Positions 1 to 11,875 of a DNA stretch of 64,000 nt are shown here, one piece after another. The first letter of the stretch is position 1, and each line of letters opens with the position of its first letter. The stretch spans positions 5,168,001-5,232,000 of the forward strand of contig JAGFBZ010000814.1 of the NCBI GenBank assembly GCA_018398805.1. The letters are read 5' to 3'. The translations under genes were made by a program, and so were the position numbers. The notes under the pieces were generated by a model. The model ran no database searches, was not told where the DNA came from, and was given only the letters and a program-made list of their open reading frames with translations. Source of the DNA: Hirundichthys speculiger. Taxonomy: Eukaryota > Chordata > Actinopteri > Beloniformes > Exocoetidae.

Positions 1-1811
1 TGCCGATCTCTACTGATAGTCTAGTTTGTGTTCATGTGTGTTTGCCTGAAGCAAACTTAGCCCATGTGTGTTGGATAAAGGCATAGATGTTAGTTGTGGT
101 CCAGAGAGCACAGTAAACAGAATAATGGCAGTTTGAAGGGAGCTCAAGAGATCTGATGGTAGGCAATATCAAGTCCCATGACCCTTTCTTACCCTGTGGT
201 TCTTAACAAAGACAATGAGCACAGGGGAAACAAGGGTTCACAGTTCATCACAAAACATACATAGCTTCAACCAGGAAGTGATTTCAAAAAATCTCTCGCT
301 ACAGGAAATCTGTGAAGCAGTAATTGCTCTCCACTCTGGCAGTGTTGGCTTTGCGTGCACGGACATCTTGCTCGATCAATTTGGTCCCCTTCCAGTGACA
401 TTATATCCTATTAAAGTTAAGCAAAAAATGTAATGAATTGAGGTTTCACTATTAGTGAGGAAACTATACATTAGCTGGCAGCAGAAGCGAAATTTCATTT
501 GTGCTTTCTTATTAAAAATGTTATGCTTTTCTTATGACGCACTGACCTGTTGAGAGATTGAGGTGCTCTGAAGTGTTAGGACTGCAGATGTCCTCACTGT
601 GTACAGCTAACTTAAATGACTGACGTTTGTCACTGTCAGGTTTCTATGCCATGCTTATATTTGCAGTGGCACAAAACATACCATCAGCCACATCTCTGGT
701 ATATCAAAAATAAGAAGCTAAAAAGCACAGAGATTGTGTATGTAATCACTTACTGCAGTGAAAAGTTTATTTCTTGGTGGTTTTAAGGAAAGCGATAGAG
801 AAAGAATAAAATATGGAGCTGAAGAAAAGAGGTGGTATGTCAGCACCCATGGGCCTCAGTATGTGGTGGTATTACTGGTTTTAATTACTCCTGGTACTCA
901 CACACATTTAGTGTATTTCTTAAAAGGGCCAATTAGAAGGGCAGTGAAGGCCACTCAGTAGGAAAGGTCAGTGCTCATCTATGTAGCCATTGAAACTACT
1001 CCACTGAGAGAACACCACAGCACATTTTCACAATTTTTTAACTTTTGATAGAATAAAGGGTTCTGTCCCCACAGCTCTGCTTTTTGTATGTTTTGAACGT
1101 TTTTTAGTATTTAATGTTTATCTTGTCATTCCAACACAACTTCAGCACTGCATTTTTGCAACAGTACCAGTTAAGCTACACTTGCATTCTTATCAATAGT
1201 GTTAATCAGGTTATATATAGAGGTGAAAGTTATTACCTGTAAATCTGTGACTCTGTAACTGTCATGTCTCATTTAGAATTGTCATAACTGCTTTAAACAG
1301 TAAACCCCATGCTGTACACTGTTGACAAGTTTATTTTAAATTTAATTTATTCTTATTTTAAAATTTCCATAATCAGTTTTTTACTAGATGACCCAGCTAT
1401 ATACAATACGTATATTTATGGATTATTTTCATGAACATTTTCTCTAAATACAGAACCATCACCCTAGATAGCTCACCTTCACTCTCTTAGCCAAAAGCCC
1501 AGAATCTCAGTGCCAGGGACATTAGTCATATTTATTGGATTTTGCATTATCTAATTAGAAAGCCACACTTTTTTTTTTTTGCAAGAGAGGTGTATAATCC
1601 CCTATTAGCCATTTCTGTATGGAAAGTATGGCAGGGTCATGGGTTGGGTGCTAAAACAGGAAACCAGGTCAGCCTTCAATCTTTGTAGACATATATTTAA
1701 AAAAAACACGTCATTTGAATTGAAGACGAATTGAGGACAAATACTAACTCTCTGTTTGGCCTATATAGTCTATATACAGTGCATTTCTCTATATCTATAT
1801 CTGCACACACA
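1..1811. other. Non-coding, no gene recognised
   Basis: AT-rich unique sequence. Reading frames are short, with no splice-consistent exon or known protein motif. There is a T-run near 1569-1580. No repeat family is recognised. Confidence 0.6.
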
Positions 1812-1812
1812 C

Positions 1813-1978
<166 letters not shown>

Positions 1979-2732
1979 GTGCATTTCGTACTAGATTTTA
2001 CAACTACTATTGCTACAATTCAGGAGTATAAAGGATTTATAATACGGTGCCCACAAGCAGAATATAAAACCCTCCAGCATTGGAGACTGGCTTCTGTGCC
2101 TGCAGTGCTCACCCGAAGCAATTAATGAAGTCATCTGCATGTGTCTGTGTGATTGGGAGGGAGGGGTTAAAGTGTCTATCTGTGTGTGTGTGTATGTTGT
2201 CTAGTCTGCAGATGGTCCATTAAAAAACTACTAAATAACATTTTTATTTATTAGTAACACCTGACATGAAAACATGTAATTTATTATGCTCTGATGATAA
2301 AAGAGCAAATAAATAAATAAATAAACAAACAATAAACAAAACCAGAGACACCTGAAAAACAAAATAGTGGATTATTTACAAAATTATGTTAAAGTATGTA
2401 AAAAAAAAATTTTTGAAGTAATTAATATTATACCTGTTTTTTTTTTTTTATTTGCTACCTGTTATATTGTTCTATATTTCATGCTTCGAAGCAAACCTGT
2501 CCTCGTGCTTTACAATGCAGATGCTCACGCCCTTTTAGGCACAGCACAGTATTTCATGTCCATGTTTGTTCAGCCGAAGACGAGTTCTATTCCTCTTGAA
2601 ATCTCATTGTATCAATTCATAATTAAAACCTAGACAGTTAACACACACACACACACACATGCACACACAGACATGTATCCATGCTACTTCCATTTGGCTG
2701 TGTAATAGCGCTGCATAGAGAAGGTTTCTCCT

Positions 2733-2796
2733 ACGTCATCATACATTCAGAACAAAGGATTTTCACATTCTGGAAATCATGCAAATACATGCAAAT
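2733..2796 (+). promoter_or_regulatory. CRE-like, SOX-like and double POU octamer motif cluster
   Basis: Within 64 bp there is TACGTCA, then AACAAAGG (2751-2758, SOX-type), then two perfect octamers ATGCAAAT at 2779-2786 and 2789-2796, ten bases apart and so one helical turn. POU and SOX factors co-occupy such arrangements in neural enhancers. The motifs are seen; enhancer function is inference. Position in a presumed mef2c/tmem161b regulatory desert makes this plausible. Confidence 0.4.
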
Positions 2797-4972
2797 TTCT
2801 GGCGGCAAGAAACGGCGGTGCGCCAGGAGGGGAGTTTGTGTAAGCACTGAGGAATACCACGGGTTTTGTGTGCACACGCTGGACAATCTTTCTTTAAAAT
2901 AATTGTACATAACATTAAATAAACATACACATGGGTTTGAATCTGATTCTAAATCTTTCCTCACTACTTCCTCCATCTTATGAATATTGGTTAGATCCAT
3001 GTAGCCAAAGGAATGTTCAGTTTTGGTTTTGTTTTGTTTTCTCGTATGCAAATAATCTTTTCAAGATGCACCGAAATGCACAGCATTCAATAAGGAGTTG
3101 AAATGCTCTCAGTGAATGTAAATCTGTAAATCTGTACTGTGTGCAAACAGCATTGTGTTGTGTGATTACAAGTTGGGATGATGCAATATTTTGGTGGAGA
3201 AATGCAGAGCAGATATTAGTGACGCAGGCGCTAATGATGGTGGCACCTCTCCTCTAGTCTTCTCAGTAAAAAGTTCAGCTTTATCATACATGACATTTTC
3301 ATGAGTATGTTCAATAGTTAACAGGATTAGGTAATGACAATGTAGGTCATTTTTTTCAGCTCGAAGAATAAAAAAAGATGCTTGTGCAATACATCTTGAA
3401 ATTTGATCTGGTTCTCATTGTGAATATTCAAAGCATTCATAGTTATTTCTGAATCATTACAGAAACATCATCACAGCATGTGTGAAAAGATCCTCTCGAG
3501 TGAATCTAAGTTGAAAGATATATTTGCTTTTATTCTACATACGATACTAATTTACTAAAAAATACATCTTTAGTCAGTGCTTAAAGGGAGTTTGGGGAGC
3601 CACATTTCCTGGAGTGTCTGTTTCAACTCTTTTCCACATTTATTCTTAAATCATACAGTAACATCTGTAGGAATACATCAAAAACCGTTGCATAATATTT
3701 ATTTTCAAATTAAATCATTATCTGCTTCCTCTTGTGACAAAACGCTGATACATATGAAGGCACAGGTTACTAATATATCAATTAGACACTTACTGACACA
3801 CAACAACCACCAATTTATTTAAACATGCAGCAAAAAAAAAATCCTATTTAAATAACAACACCCTCCACCCTCTTTCAGATAGCATGCACACACTCAGTGA
3901 CTAACCCGCAGACACAATATGGTAGGGGAGAAAAGGGGAGGGCACATGCAGACAGACATTCACAGTTGTGCATAATAATGTTAACATTCCTGCATGTCTA
4001 ATGCAGGGGATATCGAGACGGGCACTTGCTGGCTGTGGTCTTGCTGCATGCTGTGTCTGTGTGCGTACACGGCTCTAAACTGTGGAAGAGCATAATGATG
4101 TATTAATTGGCATTTGGGCTCCTTGCTGAGGTTACTACGAAGCATTTGATGCAGTCGTAAATCTTATGCAGGATCACATTTTACTCTCTTGTTTGTTTGC
4201 ATGAATATGTGGTCGCATCATAAAGCGAGTAAACCCATAACCTGCTGTTGCTGAGGCTTTGACCAAAATAGCAGTTGGTTTGATTGTTTTTCTACCTGGC
4301 TGTTAATTTTGCAATTATTACTCAGATGTACACACTCCACACAGAGATGTCATAATTATTAAAACAGCCCTGGTTTTAGGAAGTAAATGTGAAAACGCAT
4401 GGTAACAGTGGTGAAAAGCTCAATCATCGTTCATTTTCAATTTATGTATTCAGAGACTCACTGGAAGGGTGTAACTTAATTTCAGATGCATGCACTATTA
4501 AGTGACCTTCCAGTTGTATTTATTAATATATAGCCATTTTTATTTCAGGGTCTTTCCAAATAGAAAGACACGTAGGAGCAGTGGAAATGAAAATGGCGTA
4601 CCAGCATAATAAAAGATTGAAACAAAGAGAGACAGACAGCATATATGCTGACAAGGACAGGCAAAAGATGAAGCTCATTTTTTCGTGGGCACCCACTGGC
4701 GTCTGCATTGCAGATTGCTGAAATCCCCCTCAAATGCGTGCCTGGGCTTAAGGGGGGTGCAGTGGGGAAGGCTGAACGAGGGATGGGTTTATGCTATCTC
4801 TGCTGTGGTACACTTTGTTTTTTCCTCATCCCCCACCAAAATATATTTTTCTGTCTGCATCAAATGTCAAGTTAATTTCCTGGGTGCTATGAAGGATGTG
4901 TCCTCCCCTTTGGAATGTGTGGCAGGGTGGTGGATTAAGGCCTCGTGCTGTGCCTGTCAGTGTGTTTATGGC

Positions 4973-5012
4973 TGTGTGCGCACGCGCGTGCGTGTGTGTG
5001 TGCGTGCGCGTA
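4973..5012. other. 40-bp perfectly alternating purine-pyrimidine tract (Z-DNA candidate)
   Basis: Every step from TGTGTGCGCACGCGCG through GTGCGCGTA alternates pyrimidine and purine without a break. The GC/AC-rich composition (several CG and TG steps) is the class most prone to adopt Z-DNA under negative supercoiling. Confidence 0.75.
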
Positions 5013-6040
5013 AGGGTGAATGGGGAAAGGGGCATGGCAAGGCAAAGCAGAAGACCAGGGGTGGTGCTGGGGTTCAGTAAAGTACAGTTAAATTGGTTCT
5101 CTCCGAGGAGCTCGATTGGTGTGCTGGAGGTGTGCACCTTTATGTGTGTATGAGGCAAAGAATAAGATCCAATTATTAACAAAGATGCTTTTGGCAGCGC
5201 ATGGACACGGCCATGTACCTATCCTCATTTGTGAATTCATATGTTCAGGTGTTCTGAAGGCTGATCTTTACTGAACAGTATAAAAGAGAGCAAAACATGC
5301 GATTTACTGGAATGGATGCCTTATGATTCAATGTCAATGGAAAAAAAGTTAAACGTCCTGCTATTCTTTCAGGTGCTTCAAAAAAAATTAGTGTCTGTAC
5401 AGCTCATTGTGAACAAATATCTTTTCATTGTATTGTGTTTGATTATATTAAAAAAATATTGCCTATTAGCCCTGAGTTAACATCACTGGCAGTGGCCTTC
5501 CTTGTGTCTTTTGTGTCTTCCGGCCAACCAAGGATGAATTTTATTTTTCTTTCCCTCATAATCATCGAGCATTTGCGCCCACTTATGTTTCCCCATGTCT
5601 ACAACATTTGTGTGGACATAACCTTTTTCGTATCTAAACACACTGCTTTTATGTTGTTGCTGGAATGCAGCTTTTCACAAGCTACTGCATAGAAACTCTA
5701 GAGTCTCAATTTGTCTTCAAATGTAGAGATAAGGCTGCACATACTTCTTATTTGTGTCTATAGTATATAAGTATCCAACTGTGCATGTCTGTTCACGCTT
5801 AACTATACAGATGCAAGTTTAGCTAATGTGTATGTGTGTGCATTTGAATGATCTTTCTGCAGTTTGCATGCAGCCGCATATAAGAACCGTATGAAGGAAA
5901 AATGTCCATTTTGTGTCGCAAAGTGTAGAAAATCTTATAGCAGAGAAAAGGGATTTGCATTCGTCAGTCATGCTTACACTGATATATGCTCCTGCCCCGC
6001 AAATGTCACATCCCATAACCCAGAAAAATTACACCAGTCC

Positions 6041-6066
6041 CACCTAATTATGCATATTCATGACGC
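6041..6066 (+). promoter_or_regulatory. POU/homeodomain-like motif patch
   Basis: CACCTAATTATGCATATTCATGACGC combines a TAATTA homeodomain core with ATGCATATTCAT, which resembles palindromic POU-dimer sites. TTTGCATA follows about 10 bp later. Motif observation only. Confidence 0.3.
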
Positions 6067-7625
6067 TGTTTTGCATAGTGCTGCTAGCACACGTCCGTTA
6101 CAGGCCACAGAGCAGAAAGATGTGGTTGAGTGAAAACGCTTTCAATCCACCGATTCAAGCGCATGTCTGCCACAAGCATGAGCTTGATAGCCCCATGCCC
6201 ATTTTTATGTTAACTGAAACCTTTATAGATAGCGAACTTTGTTATTTTTTGCAGCCAGTCATGATTCCACTTCCTGCAGGCTCTTCAAGTCAAGTGAAAA
6301 ATTATCTTTGTCACAGATTAAGTAGGTCATTTTGAAAATAGATCAAACTCAGCTAATTGTTGTTTTTTTTTAAACTGCTTATAAACAGTTGAAGTTGTGA
6401 CCTTTTTCAATGCAGTAAGATCTTGTGGGTTCCTGGATCCAGGTTTGAGTAGAATGCAGAACCTTCAGTTTTGCAGCACTGAAATTTTCTGATTAGTCAT
6501 GTATTCTTCGGGTTTCATTAACACCTTTCTGTCTCAATCATCATGATAGCTTCTAAAGTCTGTTAATTTCTATTTCCTTTTTATTGTTACTGTTTGCAAC
6601 CAGAAGATTCGAACTACAACATGAAAGCGTGTTTCTAACATCTGAGAAGACACGGGTGTACTGGACACAAGCTGTGATACTTGAGACAGCTGGGGAATAA
6701 ATAAGGAGACAAAGGAGCAGCTTCACAGCCGTTACATTCAAACACACAAATAAAAGCAACCACCGCATGTATAAATATGTAACTGTTTTTGTTTGTTTTT
6801 TTGTTGTGACTGTAGCTGAAACACTTTTCCTGGTTTGGTTGTTATGTGGAAGCGGTTTCAGCACCAGTGCCTCGCTTAGAACCAGTTCGTTGTTGTTGTT
6901 TTTTTTTTTTAAGAAAGCTTTAGTTCAGAGCCAGAAAAACTGGTGTTACTCTACCTTCAAAAGTCTACTTCAAGGCCAGTTACGTCAGGGAATAAGGACT
7001 TATTAATAGATAGTATTCACTGACGTCACTTTGACCCAGGTCAAGCTTCACAGTACAGCTCCAGTTCTCCATTCATTCTCGTGCAGCCATGTGTTCACAA
7101 GTTACTAACAAAAGTGTCAGAATAGACAAAAAATTAATCCAAGAACGACAACCAAACCACATCAGAAGGCAAAAGAAAAAAAGTGGAAATGATTGATGTC
7201 CAGTCTTAATCTTAGTCTATCTATTTTATCTTAATCTACAGGAGGCTAAAAAGGATTATACAAATTATCTGAAGGATTTATATAACACATCGTACGTACC
7301 ATGACATCGACAATTATATTTTTCGTGACAAGGCAAAAAAAAAAAAAAAAAAGAAGAAAAACGTATACCTACCAATCTCCAGAGGTTTTACAATCAGTGT
7401 GTGGGTACCTGGGTGGGGGGTGGGGGCTACATTTGGTACATTTGGCTGCAGCAAAGGTTTATTTAAATTAATTTAATGAGCAAGCATGCTGATTGATCCT
7501 AAAATGTTTTATCAATACTTTTAGCCTAGGTCTACATGTTTCAGGAAAAAAAAATGAGTGAAATCCCTCTATGGTATCTTGACTAATCTCTATCTTCAGG
7601 TTTCCAAATGGGATCCCTTTACTTT

Positions 7626-7627
<2 letters not shown>

Positions 7628-7698
<71 letters not shown>
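7628..7698. repeat. (TA)n microsatellite
   Basis: About 35 TA units followed by CACACA. No transposon end is visible on either side, unlike the TA tracts at 24.6-27.4 kb. Confidence 0.95.
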
Positions 7699-7704
<6 letters not shown>

Positions 7705-8180
7705 ACTGATCTGTTCGGAGTGTTAACAGAATGAAACAAATAAGTATTTGTAAGATTTGGACAAATTAAGTAGAGTGGGCTAGGCCAGGCAGTGATGAAT
7801 AATCTTTCAACTCCAGAGCCAAAATTATGGGCACAGAACCTCAACACACTTGAGGTTTACTTGAGCAATCAATGTTTCTGGCAGCTGAATTCTTTAGGTT
7901 TTGATCCTTCATGTACTCCAATTTTAGATCTGTTCTTGCATTCATGAACTATGTATGTGGCATTTTAGAAACTTTAATGGTGATTTCAGCCTCAAAAAAC
8001 TACTCTCACTACACATTGCTGCATACAGTGTTTATGAATGGACTGCTTGACCTACAAAATGGCAGAGGGCCTGTTGTGACCTAATGTGAATAGTATGGGA
8101 TTATTGTGATTAATCAAAACAATGTAAAAGTCATTGTTAAGTCATGTACTTGTGCTGCTAATAGAGAAGGGAAAAAAAAA
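7699..8180. other. Non-coding, nothing recognised
   Basis: Unique-looking sequence with no motif, exon or repeat that I can identify. Confidence 0.6.
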
Positions 8181-8600
8181 GAATAGGGACAACTCGACTA
8201 CCGTAGAATTTCACTAGTGAGGGGGCTGAACACACTCATCCAGGGCTTTGCAGACACGTGTCTTTCTCTCCTCTGGCTTCCTCCGTTTATTCTGTGCTAA
8301 GTAGACAGGATCACAACTTGTCTTGCAGTCAGTGTTGATCTTTTCCTTGCCACATTGACAGAAACATTGCCTAGAATTTCTTGAGAGGTTCAGCACATCA
8401 ATATTCTTCCCTACTTTGTCCTTACCCTCTTACTAAATTGGCGCCTTTGGAGTCAGTGGGAGTTCACATAGTTGCTTCAAAACAGGAAGTGTACAAGGCA
8501 CGCAAAAGCCCTAAATTCAGCTGTAACCACTGGTTAGTACTGGTCTTGCCCCCCGGTGGATACCATTTTCGCTGTTCTCAGGGTTCCCCTATTAACAAAG
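8181..8600 (+). repeat. Unclassified interspersed repeat, copy A
   Basis: It aligns by eye over about 400 bp with 33909-34320 in the same orientation. Shared words include TTGCTTCAAAACAGGAA, AGGTTCAGCAC, AGTAGACAGGAT, TGTTGATCT and AATAGGG-CAAC at the start. I estimate three quarters or more identity with small indels. No inverted termini, target duplication, tail or coding sequence was found, so the class is unknown. The small minus-strand frame at 8214-8396 lies entirely inside it. Confidence 0.75.
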
Positions 8601-11600
8601 AATGGAGAACGAAATCAGTCGGTGCCGGTCAATGGAGGAGACTAATTTCCTCCTCACGCTATTGTTATGGATCAAAATCCAAGACAAGTTGACCGTGCAA
8701 CCAATCTGACAAAAACATTTTGGCCCTTCTATGAAAATATAAAATAAATGGAGCTCCTCTAGCCTCAATCTGCTTGATTCAAAGGAGAGGACCCATGTGC
8801 TTCAACAGGCCAGTACACTGGAAACAGCAGTGGAGTAATGACTTTTTATGTCAGTTTTCCTGAATATTGCTTAATACCTTACATAAAGAGGTACTCAAAA
8901 TGGCTGCTTTAAACCTAATTTAGTGCTTATATCATCATTAATGAATGTTGTTGGGTGTTTTGATATCACCCTCTCGTGATCCCACTCAAAGAAGCAGCTT
9001 TACATTCTGTTTCCAGCAGCGCTCATAAACACAATATTTTTCAAAATGGCATTTGGAAACAACGGTTTATGGCTACCTTTAAAAATGCAGACTGGGAATA
9101 TAAAGGAACTGGTTTTGAGGGAAAACAAGATAAAAACTGTGATATATGTTCTTTGGGCACCATGGTCCTCTACAGAAATTCAGAGTGCACTAAAGGGAAG
9201 TTCAATGACATCGGAAGAGAGGTACTGACATAATGACAAAATGACATGATGACATAATGTTGTGGCTCTGTAGTGGCTCTGTATAAAAGGGAAAGGAAGC
9301 CAGTTCTTAAAACGCTCCAAAGTTGAACCAGCTTTGAATTGGTTTTAGCACCAGGCCAGCACCAGCAGCTGGTTTCAGTTGGTCACAAAGAGGTAGAGGC
9401 TCATTAATAAAAAGCCCTGGATGCCAGTTCCAGTTTTGGATGCTGTTGGCTGAAATGTATCCCTAGACTTGGTCCAATATTAATTAGGAGGCGAGAGTTC
9501 AAGCCTTGCCACTGCTTGGGTAAACAGCAATTGTTTCAGTCCAGGGTTCCAAACACGGTACCATTGTCCTGTCAGCCCTCATTGAGAGGCAAACCAGAGA
9601 TGGGGTTAAGACCAATGGAGGGGACAGGAGGTGGGTAAAAAATGACCAGGGTGGTGTGAGAGTGAAAAAAGAAAAGATTTGGGGAAAAGAAGGAGAATGT
9701 GAGAACCTGCCAGGAGCAGAAGATTGGGTGGGAGGGAAAGTGGGGGGAAAGAGAGGTCTGGGTAGATGGTGAGAGGTTCTTTTCTCATCCTTACCTTTAT
9801 TTCACCCTTTGTTTGCTTCCCCTCACTCCCTTCTTCTCTCCATATTCTCCTCACAACTCTCCTCCCTATGCTTTCCACTCATCCCTCCATCAATGATCCT
9901 TCCTTACACAATCCTGCCAGCCATATTCTTTCTGCTGTCCTTTGTTCCTCTTAATTTTTGCATTGGGGATAGTGAGGGGTGTTTTGCCTGTCATGCCACC
10001 TTTGTATTGCTTTTCCCACCCGACGCCAGAAGCAGGAGAGAGGAAGTAGGAAGAAAAAGAGGAGCGGGAGGGGGGGATGAGAAGAGCAGGGAAGAGAAAA
10101 GGGGCAAGACAAAAAGAAAAAGATCACACTGCTTCCTGGCTTAATGAACATGGGCAAAGGGTGATCACAATAGAATACATTATGCTCTTGTTAGTAGAAG
10201 CAATCAGTTAGCAGAGAGCACAGCACTGGCACACCATCTCTCCTGCTTGGCAACTGGCCCATTCAGTCCAAATGAATTACAACAAAAACCCTTGTTGACT
10301 GTTCTTCTCACCCTTGATGCCCAGTGGCCACAAAAGATTCACTTTCATACTTCAAAGATAAAGGAGGCATTGCTGAATTTGCATTTCTGACACAATTCAC
10401 AGTATATTGGATCCAATATTACTTGGGTTTTGCTGTAATCAAAAGGACCTTACTTAATATAAAATATATAGGTGTGGCTGAACATTTAAGCTAAATTAAT
10501 TTATACAATCACAAACTAATCCCCAACCCCACATTAGTCCTCATCAGCTACACTGACAGAATTTGTGATTTTAACTGGACAATCAAAAATAAATTCAGTG
10601 GCATCTTATTGTAGCCACTAAAGTTCAGTCATCATATTGCGTTTATGAATGATACTGACTATTACGCACCAAAATGTCACTTGAGGTCCATCAATAATTC
10701 ATACAGAAGTTGGGTGAAAGTCCTTTATTCTCACTGTGTTTTATTATTTTTTTATGTGTGTGTGTGGGTGTGTTTGTGTGTGTAATCTACAGAATTGGCT
10801 TGAAAAGCATCAATCTTTATTGTGAAAAAGGCAAGATGTTATTTTGCCTTAAAACAGACACAAATCACCAGTATCTGACCAAGGAGTCTTTGAAAAATCT
10901 GTGATGAGTAGAACAGACCGCTTTCACCAAGGAACTGTGATTCTGGTTGGAGCTGGAAATAGAGGAAACAAAGGGAATTGAAGGAGCAGGGGCAAAAAGG
11001 AAAAAAGCTGTATTAAGAGTCGGGATGCAGGCAGAGTATGGTGGGAGAAAGATGGCCTCGGGTTTGGGTTTAGGGAATCTGCTGTTGCTGTTTTTGCCAG
11101 GGCCTTCAGATTCTTCAGCACGGCCATCTGGAGTTTAGGTACAATTCCAATTATGCAGCTTTTGTACAATCTCTCTCTCTCGCTTTTTATTTTATTTTAT
11201 TTTTTTTTTTTTGGGGGGGGGGTTGTTGTTGTTTTATTACAATGATTCTCAATTTTTGGGGGTCAGTTGTTTCACATCATCTTTATTTGATCTGCTAATA
11301 TATATCAATTTTCCCACTTGTGGCCTGCAGCACATACAAAATAATTGGCATGACAGCAGTAGCTGTTTCAAACAGGTGATGTCAGCAAAGATGTGAGCCT
11401 AAGCTGGACACTTGTGATCTCTGACCCCTCAAAAGGCATTGCATTAAGAGTTGTCATTCATCACTTAGCTTATATAACCACATGGGCAAATCATTCATTA
11501 TGGAAAGCACTTTTTTTTTTAATACTACAACACAGAGCAACATTCACAAATTGCTATTCAAAAAAAAGCTATAAGGTGGGTGCAAAGAAAATTAAGTATA

Positions 11601-11755
11601 ATAGAAAATTGAGTATAACATGAATGAATTCTGTATTGTGGTCAGAAAAAGCAGTATTCCTGATATTTTTTGGGAGAAATGGATGCCATGTGTTCTGGGC
11701 TAGAACAAAGTCATCCAGACTGTTGTCAGTAACAAATCTGATGGTCTGAGTTACT
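8601..11755. other. Non-coding, with strand-asymmetric purine/pyrimidine tracts
   Basis: No gene was found. Bases 9640-9775 are strongly purine-rich, 9776-9960 strongly pyrimidine-rich and 10026-10130 purine-rich again. The long low-complexity frames here (Ser/Phe/Pro-rich or Arg/Glu/Lys-rich) are produced by this composition. A small imperfect GACATAATGACA repeat lies at 9228-9262. Bases 11190-11235 hold T-runs and G-runs. Confidence 0.6.
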
Positions 11756-11761
11756 GCAAAT

Positions 11762-11865
11762 ATTGAATTGAATTAAATTGAATTGAACTGGACTGAATTG
11801 AATTGAACTGAACTGAATTGAATTGAATTGAATTGAATTGAATTGAATTGAATTGAACTGAATTT
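11762..11865. repeat. (GAATT)n-type pentanucleotide repeat
   Basis: About 20 degenerate units of TTGAA/AATTG with T-to-C variants. The same word ends the L2 LINE at 34582-34600, so it may be an expanded LINE tail, but no LINE body is recognisable next to it. Confidence 0.85.
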
Positions 11866-11875
11866 GCCCATGGCA

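Larger units (their letters stand above)
1980..7627. other. Non-coding unique sequence with enhancer-like motif patches
   Basis: No gene was found in this 5.6 kb. It contains short (CA)n (2641-2660), A/T runs, a 40-bp alternating purine-pyrimidine tract (4973-5012), and several compact patches rich in homeodomain, POU and SOX-like words. Those at 2733-2796 and 6041-6066 are listed separately. The patch 4020-4180 (TATTAATTGGCATTTGG and surroundings) also looks like constrained non-coding DNA, but that is only an impression without alignment. Confidence 0.5.
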
